Shown: piece by piece, positions 6,245 to 14,113 of the stretch
How positions within the stretch are numbered: position 1 is the stretch's first letter
How the letters are laid out: every line of letters starts with the position of its first letter
Assembly (NCBI GenBank): GCA_002421995.1
Contig: DISP01000095.1
Coordinates: 1-18,220, forward strand
Origin: Bacteroidales bacterium UBA6207
GTDB taxonomy: Bacteria; Bacteroidota; Bacteroidia; Bacteroidales; F082
DNA length: 18,220 nucleotides
Direction: 5' to 3'
Made by a program: the position numbers and the translations under genes
The notes under the pieces: generated by a model
Databases searched by the model: none
What the model saw: the letters and a program-made list of their open reading frames with translations, nothing else
What the model was told of the DNA's origin: nothing

Positions 6245-7534
6245 TCAGAGCTCCACTTCGGGTTTTTTTTCGCCGGACTGAGCCAGGTCAATAGACTCAA
6301 GCAATTGGGTGAGTTCTTTTTTTCGCTCTCCAACCATAGCCATGTAAGCCTGCATATTTTTGCTTTCGACAGGTTTAGCCGGTGGCGATTCTACAGTGAG
6401 GGGATTCACGGGTTGATTGTTTTTAAAAAACCTGAAATCCAGGTGCGGACCTGTCGCCAGACCTGTACTACCCACATAACCAATCAGATCGCCTTGCGAA
6501 ACCCGTGATCCTTCGCGGATGCCGGCGGCAAACTTCTGCAGGTGCATATAGGCTGTGGTGTAGGTGCTGTTGTGCTTGATATAGAGAAAGTTGCCTGCAC
6601 CTCCACCCTGGAATCCTTTGCGCGTGACTGTTCCCTGCCCGATGGCATAGACTGGCGTGCCGGCAGGTGCAGCGTAGTCAACACCGTGGTGCGGACGGGC
6701 ATATTTCAACACCGGATGAAAGCGGCTGTTGGAAAAATGACTGCTGATGCGGCTGTACTTCAATGGCGCTTTCAAAAAAGCACGTTGCAGGCTTTGGCCT
6801 TCCTGATCGAAATAATCACCTTCGCCATCCTGCTCAAAATAAAAAGCGAACTGGTCTTTTCCCATGTGGTTGAAACGGGCCGAAAGAATCCTTCCAACCC
6901 CAAAAGGAACACCATCAATGTATTTTCGTTCATACATCACCTCGAAGCGATCGTTCTTCTGAATGCCGAAAAAATCCACTGTCCAGGCATACACATCCGA
7001 CATCTTTATGGCAAGGTCGGCATCATAGCCGTTTCCAACCATCGCGTTCCACAACGAGGAAGTGATGATGCCGTGTGCCGATTCAACCCTGGTTTCCACG
7101 GGTTTGCTTCCGCGATAGGCAAACAGCGAGTCGCCCAGACCATAAACTACATAGTCCGAAGGATTGATTTCATAGACAAAATAAAGGGGTTTGCGCAACG
7201 AATCCTTGTCGAGCATCACAAAATAGTTGTTCCCTGCTTTGATTCGCTTCACATCAAAAGTTGATCTGAAATTTTTGGCTAAAAACTCAATCTTTTCATA
7301 TTCAACATTATACTGCATCAGGATGTCGGTCAAAAACTGGTTTTTACCAATGCGGTGCTGCTTCACCTCGAGCGAATCAATCTGAATATCGAAAAGATAG
7401 CGGGGCTCGGGTCTGGTTTCCTCAACCACTTCAACGGTTTTGTTTCCTGATTCGCAGGAAAACATGAAAACAGAAAAGAGCAATACAAGAATACGCAGTC
7501 CGCGTGATAAAAACTTCAGGGAAACATCTCTCAT
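6245..7534 (-). CDS. M23-family (LytM) peptidase lipoprotein
   Basis: A 429-residue envelope protein, predicted to cut or remodel peptidoglycan cross-links. The lipoprotein signal ends in VFMFSC with Cys27 as the lipidation site. Residues of about 45-130 look like a LysM/OapA-type binding region (KQHRIGKNQFLTDILMQYNV). The M23 domain spans about 260-385: H282-x-x-x-D286 in HHGVDYAAP gives two zinc ligands, H331 in YMHL is the usual catalytic His, and GPHLDFRF stands at 362-369. In most M23 enzymes that last motif is HxH; here the second His is Asp366, a change I believe recurs in Bacteroidota relatives but which could alter zinc binding. The C-terminus is charged and helical. The ATG at 7534 fits the signal peptide. 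TATTTTTG at 7606-7599 is a possible -7 box, without a good upstream element. Confidence 0.9.
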   Translation of the reverse strand: MRDVSLKFLSRGLRILVLLFSVFMFSCESGNKTVEVVEETRPEPRYLFDIQIDSLEVKQHRIGKNQFLTDILMQYNVEYEKIEFLAKNFRSTFDVKRIKAGNNYFVMLDKDSLRKPLYFVYEINPSDYVVYGLGDSLFAYRGSKPVETRVESAHGIITSSLWNAMVGNGYDADLAIKMSDVYAWTVDFFGIQKNDRFEVMYERKYIDGVPFGVGRILSARFNHMGKDQFAFYFEQDGEGDYFDQEGQSLQRAFLKAPLKYSRISSHFSNSRFHPVLKYARPHHGVDYAAPAGTPVYAIGQGTVTRKGFQGGGAGNFLYIKHNSTYTTAYMHLQKFAAGIREGSRVSQGDLIGYVGSTGLATGPHLDFRFFKNNQPVNPLTVESPPAKPVESKNMQAYMAMVGERKKELTQLLESIDLAQSGEKKPEVEL

Positions 7535-7650
7535 TCAATCAAATATTGTCCGCCTGCTCAACAGAGTCAGAACGAAAATTAACAAACAACCTCTTTTGCA
7601 AAAATAAAGATTTAGTTAAATAAGTGCATACTTCGTTGCAAACATGCAAA

Positions 7651-7676
7651 AAAAAAGACCGCTGAGGGTCTTTTTT
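7651..7676 (-). terminator. Intrinsic terminator downstream of iorB
   Basis: AAAAAAGACC (7651-7660) and GGTCTTTTTT (7667-7676) form a perfect 10-bp stem with the loop GCTGAG. Read on the minus strand the stem ends in a T-run, 18 bases after the iorB stop. The A/T-rich arms would let it act in both directions, but no plus-strand gene feeds it. Confidence 0.85.
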
Positions 7677-7694
7677 GTGCAACAAATCTTTGAT

Positions 7695-8276
7695 TTACAT
7701 CTGTTTCATGGTATGGCTGCGTCCTGCATGAAAAGCTTTCAGGTTGAGCTCAACCACATCTTTGCCTTTGGAGGCAAAAATCTTTTCAACAGCATTTTCA
7801 ATTGCAGAGGGTTTCATCCCCAGCAATGGAGCTGCAGCTCCCAGAATGACCATATTGGCTGCTTTCATGCTGCCACATTCCTTGGCAACGGCATCAGCAT
7901 CAAGTGTAACATAATGATGTTGTTTCCATATCTCCTTCAATATCAATTCCATATCCGGATAATCCGGAATATTCACAAATGGATTGATGCTTGTGATAAT
8001 CCAGCCTGTGCGGCTCAGCATGGGCAGGTAGCGCAGTGATTCCATTGGCTCAACCGAAATGATAAGGTCGGCACTTCCCTCGGGAATGAGGTCAGAAGCC
8101 ACGGCTGTTGACGCTATGCGCAGATGCGATTGAACGGCTCCTCCCCTTTGGCTCATTCCGTGCACCTCGGCTTGCTTCAGGTACAATCCCTCATCAAGGG
8201 CTGCAGTGCCGATGCATGCTGCAATACTCAATATTCCCTGTCCGCCAACGCCGGCTAAAATGATATCTTTTTTCAT
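7695..8276 (-). CDS. iorB: Indolepyruvate:ferredoxin oxidoreductase, beta (gamma-domain) subunit
   Basis: This 193-residue subunit carries the pyruvate-ferredoxin oxidoreductase gamma-type domain. It shows the GVGGQG motif (residues 9-14) at the N-terminus and the HGMSQRGGAV block (about residues 37-46) typical of IorB. With IorA it converts arylpyruvates (indole-3-pyruvate, phenylpyruvate, 4-hydroxyphenylpyruvate), CoA and oxidised ferredoxin to aryl-acetyl-CoA and CO2, or runs in reverse. I start at the ATG at 8276 (MKKDIILAGVGGQG); the frame is open 28 codons further, but that stretch overlaps iorA and has no family character. It starts 14 bases after the iorA stop, so the two are one operon, closed by the terminator at 7651-7676. 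Confidence 0.92.
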   Translation of the reverse strand: MKKDIILAGVGGQGILSIAACIGTAALDEGLYLKQAEVHGMSQRGGAVQSHLRIASTAVASDLIPEGSADLIISVEPMESLRYLPMLSRTGWIITSINPFVNIPDYPDMELILKEIWKQHHYVTLDADAVAKECGSMKAANMVILGAAAPLLGMKPSAIENAVEKIFASKGKDVVELNLKAFHAGRSHTMKQM

Positions 8277-8290
8277 GTGGGCATTCTCTT

Positions 8291-9913
8291 TTATTGTGTT
8301 ATTTCCAGTTCCTTCATCTTGGCCTTCTGACGCAGTTTTCTCCCAAGTGTCTGAATACATTCGCGCCGGGGAATGATCACCGAAACACCATTGTAAGCCA
8401 ACTCTTTGCGAATGATTTCGATGTTCTCCTCATGGTGTTTTTTGAGCGGTTTGATCACAAGAATATGTTCTTCGCTTAGTCCGAGACCTCTGCAGATATC
8501 CTCTACTTTACCAAAAGCCGAGGAGGTTTGGCCGCCTGTCATTCCGGTTGTTGAGTTGTCGAGAATGAGTACTGTGATTGGCGCGTTGTTGTTGATGGCG
8601 TCGAGCAGTCCGGTGATACCTGAATGTGTGAAGGTAGAATCGCCGATAGCTGCCACGGCAGGCACCAGACCTGCATCGGCTGCCCCGATGGCCATCGTGA
8701 TCGAAGCGCCCATGTCAACGCAACTGTTGATACTTTCGAGTGGCTCGAGTGCGCTGAGCGTATAGCAGCCAATATCGCTGAAAACCCTTCCCCGTCCATA
8801 TTCCAGCAAAGCTTCGTTGAGCGCCAGAAAAGCATCGTTGTGGCCGCAGCCATCGCAGAGCCTTGGCGGGCGGTTCTTCACCAAAGCAGGCACATCATTG
8901 CCGCGTGCATGATCGAGACCAAGGGCAGCGCCCACGATCACAGGATTGAGTTCGCCATCGCGTGGCAGGCTGCCATCGAGCCGCCCTCTGACGCGCTTTC
9001 CATTATTCAGCATCCCCCTGATAAGTTCTTCAAGAATTGGATAGCCGTCTTCGAGAATCAACAGCTCATCGCAGGAGGTGTAAAGGCTGTCAATAAGCGC
9101 AGGATCAACGGGATACTGACCAATCTTCAGCACCGGATGCGGCACATTGCGGTCAGGAAAATTCTCCATTAAATAATTGTAGGCCAGACCACAGGCAATG
9201 ATTCCCAGCTTTTTATCGGTATGGTCTGTCAGCTTGTTGAAGCCTGAATTTCCCGAAGCTGCTTCAAAACGTTCCTGCTTGGTGAGCAGTTCGCGGTATT
9301 GTTTGCGGGCGATGGAGGGCAACAAAATAAATTGTCTCAGGTTCGACGGAAGCCTAAGCTCGTTCTGAGGTTTTTGTTCTTTGCGGGCCACACCTGTTCG
9401 CGAATGTGCAAGACGGGTTGTAATACGCATCATTACAGGTATTTGCATATCTTCCGAAAGCTGAAACCCGTAGTGAACCATGTCATAAGCCTCCTGCTGA
9501 TCGCCGGGCTCGAGAACCGGAATCATGGCAAACTTGCCGTAGAAACGCGAGTCCTGCTCGTTTTGCGAAGAGTGCATCGAAGGATCGTCGGCGGCAACAA
9601 CGAGCAAGCCCCCGTTGGCACCTGTGATGGCTGCATTGATAAAGGCATCGGCAGCTACATTGAGCCCGACATGTTTCATACAAACCATGGCTCTTTTGCC
9701 GGCGTATGACATACCAAGAGCAGTTTCCATGGCTGTTTTTTCATTGGCCGACCAAATTGAGCGGATGTTGCGGTTTTTTGCTTCAGCTGAAGCCTGCACA
9801 TACTCCATGATCTCGGTGGAGGGTGTGCCGGGGTAGGCATAGATGCCCGACATCCCGGCATCTATCGCCGCCTGGGCAATGGCTTCGTCCCCAAGCAATA
9901 ATAACTTTTCCAT
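8291..9913 (-). CDS. iorA: Indolepyruvate:ferredoxin oxidoreductase, alpha subunit
   Basis: 540 residues from the ATG at 9913; a TTG two codons upstream is unnecessary. The N-terminal PFOR pyrimidine-binding domain shows GDEAIAQAAIDAG and YPGTPSTEI (residues 8-32), followed by NEKTAMETALGMSYAGKRA. The C-terminal half is the thiamine-diphosphate domain: LCDGCGHNDAF, GASITMAIGAADAG, then GDSTFTHSGITGLLDAINNN with the cofactor motif ending in DNSTTGMTGGQ. Many archaeal and clostridial IorA proteins end with a two-cluster ferredoxin domain. Here the chain ends about 20 residues after IIPRRECIQT and lacks any CxxCxxC motif, so electrons must leave by another route or via a separate ferredoxin. The enzyme is oxygen-sensitive in characterised cases, which fits an anaerobic lifestyle. 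It is operonic with iorB and has its own promoter at 9956-9986. Confidence 0.93.
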   Translation of the reverse strand: MEKLLLLGDEAIAQAAIDAGMSGIYAYPGTPSTEIMEYVQASAEAKNRNIRSIWSANEKTAMETALGMSYAGKRAMVCMKHVGLNVAADAFINAAITGANGGLLVVAADDPSMHSSQNEQDSRFYGKFAMIPVLEPGDQQEAYDMVHYGFQLSEDMQIPVMMRITTRLAHSRTGVARKEQKPQNELRLPSNLRQFILLPSIARKQYRELLTKQERFEAASGNSGFNKLTDHTDKKLGIIACGLAYNYLMENFPDRNVPHPVLKIGQYPVDPALIDSLYTSCDELLILEDGYPILEELIRGMLNNGKRVRGRLDGSLPRDGELNPVIVGAALGLDHARGNDVPALVKNRPPRLCDGCGHNDAFLALNEALLEYGRGRVFSDIGCYTLSALEPLESINSCVDMGASITMAIGAADAGLVPAVAAIGDSTFTHSGITGLLDAINNNAPITVLILDNSTTGMTGGQTSSAFGKVEDICRGLGLSEEHILVIKPLKKHHEENIEIIRKELAYNGVSVIIPRRECIQTLGRKLRQKAKMKELEITQ

Positions 9914-9955
9914 AAACAAAGATGTTCGTTGCGGTAATTGAATGATTTAATGTGA

Positions 9956-9986
9956 CAAAGTTATCATTCTGCCGCGATACCACAAA
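9956..9986 (-). promoter_or_regulatory. Bacteroidota-type promoter for iorAB
   Basis: Minus strand: TTTG (9986-9983), a 19-base spacer, then TAACTTTG (9963-9956), an exact match to TTTG-N19-TAnnTTTG. It lies 43 bases upstream of the iorA ATG and 85 bases after the tyrA stop. iorAB can thus be transcribed independently of the Phe/Tyr operon. Confidence 0.7.
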
Positions 9987-10070
9987 CGGTTGCATAAAAA
10001 CAGAATGATTCTAAACTGGCTGTTTTTTTCAGCTTCAATCATGTCTGCCGGCTCTATGCTGAGAATCAAC

Positions 10071-10850
10071 TCAGTCGGGAAGGAGGTTCTTCCTGATCTG
10101 GTTGAGGTACGACTGCATGGCAGTGGTGTCTTTTTCCGAAATTATGCCAAGAAGTCGGGCAAGTGAAGCCTGTATCTGCTCCAGTTGCGGTACGGTGTAT
10201 TTGTTGAAAAGTATTTCCGAAAGCAGGTGATCGTCTTCCGAAAGCAAACCCCGCGCAATGGCAAGGTGTTTCTCGAAAGTTGTTCCCGGCGCCTTTTGAT
10301 GCTGCATACTTGCCCCAAAAACAAGGGTTGAAGCAAAGGGTATGGACAATGAGTAGGCTATGGTGCGGTCGTGCGCATCAAAGCTGTAATCATGAATCTG
10401 AACTCCGAGACTACTGAAAAACTGCTTAAAAAACGCCTTCCCTGTCTCGCACGACTCGCTGATGATGATGGCGTGATGATTCGAAAGGTTGTTCAAACTG
10501 GCAAAAGTGGGGCCAAACATGGGATGCACCGACACAAAAGGATGTCGGCTTTTTTCATAAAAGGTCTTTATCCCGTTTTTAACGGAAGCAATATCAGCAA
10601 GGATGCAGTTTTCGGGTAAAAAAGGAAGCACTTCCTCAAAAGCTTTTTGGGTATGCTGCAGGTTAACGGCGTTAATTGTCAACTCAGGTGCAAAATCAGC
10701 AAGCTCTTCGAACTGTGTAAGTCTCACGGTATTAAAAACATAACGCAGCCGTCCGATATCTTGATCCATCACTGCCAACTCATGATGGAGGCAAAGTGCA
10801 TCGCTGAGCCATACACCCATTTTGCCGGCTCCCAAAATCAGTATTTTCAT
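10071..10850 (-). CDS. tyrA: Prephenate dehydrogenase
   Basis: A 259-residue cytosolic enzyme that oxidatively decarboxylates prephenate to 4-hydroxyphenylpyruvate, the Tyr branch. The N-terminal Rossmann fold has GAGKMG at residues 7-12 and an acidic residue at the end of strand 2 (MDQD), which favours NAD over NADP. SVHPMFGPTF (about residues 126-135) is the conserved substrate-site block with its catalytic-region His. The all-helical dimerisation domain follows. There is no ACT or chorismate mutase domain, so no allosteric domain is visible; the mutase is supplied by the fused protein upstream. Its ATG overlaps the stop of that gene by 4 bp (ATGA), which suggests translational coupling. 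It is the last gene of the Phe/Tyr operon. I see no convincing terminator between it and the iorAB promoter. Confidence 0.92.
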   Translation of the reverse strand: MKILILGAGKMGVWLSDALCLHHELAVMDQDIGRLRYVFNTVRLTQFEELADFAPELTINAVNLQHTQKAFEEVLPFLPENCILADIASVKNGIKTFYEKSRHPFVSVHPMFGPTFASLNNLSNHHAIIISESCETGKAFFKQFFSSLGVQIHDYSFDAHDRTIAYSLSIPFASTLVFGASMQHQKAPGTTFEKHLAIARGLLSEDDHLLSEILFNKYTVPQLEQIQASLARLLGIISEKDTTAMQSYLNQIRKNLLPD

Positions 10851-11953
10851 TGCTGACTCCCTTCGCGTTTTGTCTCGGTTTCGTTCATGATAAGGCTTTG
10901 AATCAACACCGACTCCTCGTGGATTGTTTCGAACACCCTGCTCACGAAATCAACGTTAAGTCCTTTCTTTTCGGCTTTTTCGTTCCTGTCGCGGATGATC
11001 TCATTGTAGCGGCGCGATTGCAGGATGGTGATGTTGTTTTCTTTTTTATAGTTTCCGATTTGTCCAGATATCTTCATTCTTTCGCTCAAAAGCTGGATGA
11101 GTTGGTTGTCAATATCATCAATCCGAAGGCGCAGGTCATCAAGTTGTGTGCGCGGCACATTGATGGTTGCATTGCGGTAGGTGAGGCCGTCGAGCAAATG
11201 TTTGAGTTCGTCAGGACTGATCTGCTGTTTGGCATCGCTCCAGGCCTCATCAGGATTGCAGTGCGTCTCGATGATCAGCCCGTCGAAATTGAGGTCCATG
11301 GCCTGCTGACTTACTTCGCGGATCATGCTTCTGCGTCCGGTGATGTGGCTTGGATCGGTGATGATGGGGAGCTGTGGAATGCGGCGTCTGAGCTCCATGG
11401 GTATCAACCATTGCGGGGGGTTGCGGTACTCGGTCTGCGAATACATGCTGAAACCACGGTGGATGGCAGCCAATTGCGTGACTCCTGCGTTGCTGATTCT
11501 TTCGATGGCTCCTATCCAAAGGTCAATATCAGGGTTGACAGGATTTTTGATCAGCACAGGCATATCAATTCCGCGCAAGGCATCAGCAATTTCCTGCACC
11601 GCAAAAGGATTGGCAGTAGTGCGGGCTCCCACCCACAGGATATCCACTCCATACTTCAGTGCTTCGAACACGTGCTGCGCACTGGCGACTTCCGTGCCAA
11701 CAAACATCCCTGTTTCTTTCTTAACTTTTTGCAGCCAGGGAAGTCCGGTGGTGCCCACGCCTTCGAATGCACCCGGCCTGGTACGGGGTTTCCAAATGCC
11801 GGCACGGAAAAGTTTAACCCCTTTTTCAGCCAGCTGATGGGCCGTGCGAAGGGTTTGCTTTTCGGTTTCGGCACTGCAGGGGCCTGCAATCACGATGGGC
11901 CGCTTCATATCAAAACCGTCAAGATTCCAAGGATTTACAACCAAATTTTTCAT
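10847..11953 (-). CDS. Bifunctional DAHP synthase / chorismate mutase
   Basis: 368 residues. The N-terminal ~265 form a type I DAHP synthase barrel of the short (beta/KDO8P-like) kind. It shows VIAGPCSAET near residue 24, then KLFRAGIWKPRTRPGAFEG, GTEVAS, IKNPVNPDIDLWIGA, AAIHRGFSMY and PIITDPSHITGRRSM. This part condenses phosphoenolpyruvate and erythrose 4-phosphate, the first step of the shikimate pathway. Residues of about 275-355 are an AroQ-type chorismate mutase (LDDLRLRIDDIDNQLIQLL, then ERMKISGQIGNYKK). It makes prephenate, the substrate of PheA and TyrA in the same operon. The fusion in this order is characteristic of Bacteroidota, and the mutase domain may also sense prephenate or chorismate to control the synthase. 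The gene begins 10 bases after the aminotransferase stop and overlaps tyrA by 4 bp. Confidence 0.93.
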   Translation of the reverse strand: MKNLVVNPWNLDGFDMKRPIVIAGPCSAETEKQTLRTAHQLAEKGVKLFRAGIWKPRTRPGAFEGVGTTGLPWLQKVKKETGMFVGTEVASAQHVFEALKYGVDILWVGARTTANPFAVQEIADALRGIDMPVLIKNPVNPDIDLWIGAIERISNAGVTQLAAIHRGFSMYSQTEYRNPPQWLIPMELRRRIPQLPIITDPSHITGRRSMIREVSQQAMDLNFDGLIIETHCNPDEAWSDAKQQISPDELKHLLDGLTYRNATINVPRTQLDDLRLRIDDIDNQLIQLLSERMKISGQIGNYKKENNITILQSRRYNEIIRDRNEKAEKKGLNVDFVSRVFETIHEESVLIQSLIMNETETKREGSQQ

Positions 11954-11963
11954 ATTTCGTTTT

Positions 11964-13139
11964 TTAATGATTCAAGATTCTCTGCAGGGCTTCATTCAAT
12001 CGTTCTTTGGGGGTGCACAATGATATGCGCAGGTACTGCTTCCCGTTTTCGCCAAAAATAAAACCCGGTGTCACAAACACACCTTTAGTATATAATATGT
12101 CATCGGCCATTTTCTTCACATCCACCCCATCATCACCGCCCCTGGCCCACACAAAAAGGCCCGCCTGACCGGTTTCGTAGGTGCAGCCTAACGCATCAAA
12201 TATGTGATGTACAAGCGCTTTTCTTTCGCTGTAAACCTCGTTCAAAGCATCATACCACTCCTGTCCAAGAGATAGAGCTGCCATCGCTGCATCCTGCATG
12301 GCAAGAAACATACCCGAATCCATATTGCTTTTCATTTTTAAAGCCTGACCCACATATTCGCTGTTTCCTGCAAGCATTCCAATTCGCCAGCCGGGCATAT
12401 TGTGCGACTTACTCAGCGAATTAAGCTCCATGGCCACCTCACTGCTGCCCGGAACCGAAAGCAAACTCAGGGGAGCAGGGTTTTGGATAAATGCATAAGG
12501 GTTGTCGTTCACCAGCAATATCCGGTGTTGACGGGCAAAATCAACGAGCGAAGAAAAAAGTGCCTTATCAGCCTTTGCGCCGCTGGGCATATGTGGGTAA
12601 TTGACCCACATCAGTTTCACCCGCGACAAATCGGTTTCCGAAAGTTTTTTCAGGTCAGGCTTCCAGGCGTTTTCATAACCAAGCGGATAAAACACGGGTT
12701 CAGCCCCCAACATTTTTGCTACTGAGGTGTAGGTTGGATAGCCCGGATCAGGTATCAACACCTTGTCGCCCGGGTTCAAAAATGCAAGCGAAACCTGCAT
12801 AATGCCTTCTTTGCTACCCATCAGTGGCAAAATCTCGTTATCAGGATTAAGGTCCACACCAAAATAGCGTTGATACCAGCCTGCAAAAGCCTTTCTCAGC
12901 GCATCGGTCCCTTTGTAGCTTTGATAACCATGGCTTGCATCGCGCAGCGCTGTTTCCTGCAATGCTTTCACAACCGAAGGATGCGGCGGCAAATCCGGAC
13001 TACCGATTCCAAGGTTGATCACATCAATGCCTTTTTTTCGCATTTCGGCAATTTCCTGCAATTTGAGAGAAAAATAATATTCCTCAACCTGTTGTGTCCG
13101 GCAGGCAGCCGGCAAAAGTGTATGTTGTTGATGCATCAT
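11964..13139 (-). CDS. Class I/II PLP-dependent aminotransferase (aromatic branch)
   Basis: 391 residues, fold type I. NLGIGSPDLPPHP (42-54) is the N-terminal substrate loop, PDPGYPTY (130-137) and NYPHMPSG (180-187) are active-site loops, and D212 in NDNPY would bind the pyridine nitrogen. K244 in SLSKSHNMPGWRIG is the Schiff-base lysine. The C-terminal Arg in YLRIS binds the substrate carboxylate. Position and family suggest it transaminates phenylpyruvate and 4-hydroxyphenylpyruvate, or prephenate, to complete Phe and Tyr synthesis. By sequence it is related to aspartate/LL-diaminopimelate aminotransferases, so the exact substrate is inferred from context. The canonical NYPNNPTG is NYPHMPSG here. 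It starts ATGATG; the first ATG overlaps the pheA stop by 4 bp. Confidence 0.88.
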   Translation of the reverse strand: MMHQQHTLLPAACRTQQVEEYYFSLKLQEIAEMRKKGIDVINLGIGSPDLPPHPSVVKALQETALRDASHGYQSYKGTDALRKAFAGWYQRYFGVDLNPDNEILPLMGSKEGIMQVSLAFLNPGDKVLIPDPGYPTYTSVAKMLGAEPVFYPLGYENAWKPDLKKLSETDLSRVKLMWVNYPHMPSGAKADKALFSSLVDFARQHRILLVNDNPYAFIQNPAPLSLLSVPGSSEVAMELNSLSKSHNMPGWRIGMLAGNSEYVGQALKMKSNMDSGMFLAMQDAAMAALSLGQEWYDALNEVYSERKALVHHIFDALGCTYETGQAGLFVWARGGDDGVDVKKMADDILYTKGVFVTPGFIFGENGKQYLRISLCTPKERLNEALQRILNH

Positions 13140-14029
13140 ACTGCGGTTTTGAGAGATTTTTCGGGTTTCAGCGCAAGCCGTCCTTCATGCGTCAGGTATT
13201 CGCCCAACACACTGAGTTTGCTGCACAATGGCCTGATAGCTTCTATGGCAGCCCGATAAAGCATGTGATCCTGAAAAGTAAAATCAACATAGAAAAGATA
13301 TTCCCATTCTGCTCCAATCACCGGCATTGACTGTATTTTGGTCAGGTTCAGGTTGAAATAGGACAGCATACTCAAAATCTTTGACAAGCTCCCCGCTTCG
13401 TGCGGCAACGAAAAAACAAGTGATGATTTATTTATCATACCAGCCGCCGCTTCCACAGGATCGTTCCAGTTATCAGTGCTTCCAATGACAAGAAACCGGG
13501 TAAAGTTATGTGGATTGGTTTCGATGCCGGCAGCGAGTGTTTCGAGCTTAAACAATTTTGCTGCAAGTGAAGAAGCAATAGCAGCCCTGCCACTAATCTG
13601 CTGATCAACAATAATTTTTGCACTTAGAGCAGTATCCTCGCTTTCAACAAGGCGGATATGCGGGTGTTGTGTAAAAAAAGATTCGCACTGCGCCAGCGCC
13701 ATCGGGTGTGAATGCACCTCTGCCAGCTCATCAATGCTCTGACCCGGTAATGCGAGCAACTGATGGCTGATGCGCATCTTGTACTCACCCAGAATGTTTC
13801 GGCCCGATTGGCGCAGCAGTGTGTAATTTGCCAAAAGACTGCCTGCAAGAGTATTTTCCATGGCCGCAATGCCAATAGCTCCCGGATTGGCAGCAAGCTC
13901 CGCAAAAAGCGTCCTGAAACTGTGACACGCAACAACTTCAACCTTGTCTTCACCAAAAAAATCAAGGGCTGCAATGTGGTGGTTCGATCCCTCGATGCCC
14001 TGTATCAACACTTCTCTCACTTTTGACAT
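13136..14029 (-). CDS. pheA: Prephenate dehydratase
   Basis: 297 residues. The prephenate dehydratase domain spans about 5-190: GSNHHIAALDFF, then GIAAMENTLAGSL, GRAAIASSLAAK, and NFTRFLVIG with the catalytic T177-R178-F179. It converts prephenate to phenylpyruvate. Residues of about 202-282 are an ACT domain (LVFSLPHEAGSLSKIL, then LNLTKIQSMPVIG). In feedback-sensitive enzymes Phe binds through GALV and ESRP motifs; here the matching stretches read AGSL and QSMP, so allosteric control by Phe may differ. No chorismate mutase domain is attached; that activity is on the third gene. It is the first structural gene of the operon and is preceded within 13 bases by the attenuator hairpin. The ATG at 14029 is the only start compatible with the leader architecture. 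Confidence 0.93.
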   Translation of the reverse strand: MSKVREVLIQGIEGSNHHIAALDFFGEDKVEVVACHSFRTLFAELAANPGAIGIAAMENTLAGSLLANYTLLRQSGRNILGEYKMRISHQLLALPGQSIDELAEVHSHPMALAQCESFFTQHPHIRLVESEDTALSAKIIVDQQISGRAAIASSLAAKLFKLETLAAGIETNPHNFTRFLVIGSTDNWNDPVEAAAGMINKSSLVFSLPHEAGSLSKILSMLSYFNLNLTKIQSMPVIGAEWEYLFYVDFTFQDHMLYRAAIEAIRPLCSKLSVLGEYLTHEGRLALKPEKSLKTAV

Positions 14030-14041
14030 TTGCTTACAGTT

Positions 14042-14071
14042 AAAAAAAAATCCCGCCCCGGGGGCAGGATT
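14042..14071 (-). terminator. Attenuator terminator (regions 3:4) upstream of pheA
   Basis: Minus strand: AATCCTGCCCC (14071-14061) pairs with GGGGCGGGATT (14059-14049), with one U-G pair and a tight C/G-rich loop. Nine T residues (14050-14042) follow. The hairpin ends 12 bases before the pheA ATG and after the leader peptide stop, the position expected for transcription attenuation rather than for ending an upstream gene; no gene lies upstream on this strand. Confidence 0.9.
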
Positions 14072-14113
14072 CTATGTTATGATCTTATCTTTTTACACAT
14101 TCGTTCCCGCCCC
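14061..14113 (-). promoter_or_regulatory. Antiterminator pairing (regions 2:3) of the pheA leader
   Basis: GGGGCGGGA at 14113-14105, inside the last codons of the leader peptide, is identical to GGGGCGGGA at 14059-14051, the 3' arm of the terminator. Both can pair with TCCTGCCCC (14069-14061), so the two hairpins exclude each other. A ribosome stalled on the aromatic codons leaves 14113-14105 free to form the antiterminator. A ribosome that reaches the stop at 14093-14095 covers it, and the terminator forms. Confidence 0.85.

Noticed and set aside
8277..8360. 28-codon N-terminal extension of IorB
   Set aside because: It overlaps the end of iorA, has no family similarity, and the ATG at 8276 directly precedes the conserved GVGGQG region.
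10850..12061. 403-residue plus-strand open frame opposite the DAHP synthase/chorismate mutase gene
   Set aside because: The minus-strand protein carries clear catalytic motifs throughout. The plus frame has no recognisable domain and is a by-product of its codon use.
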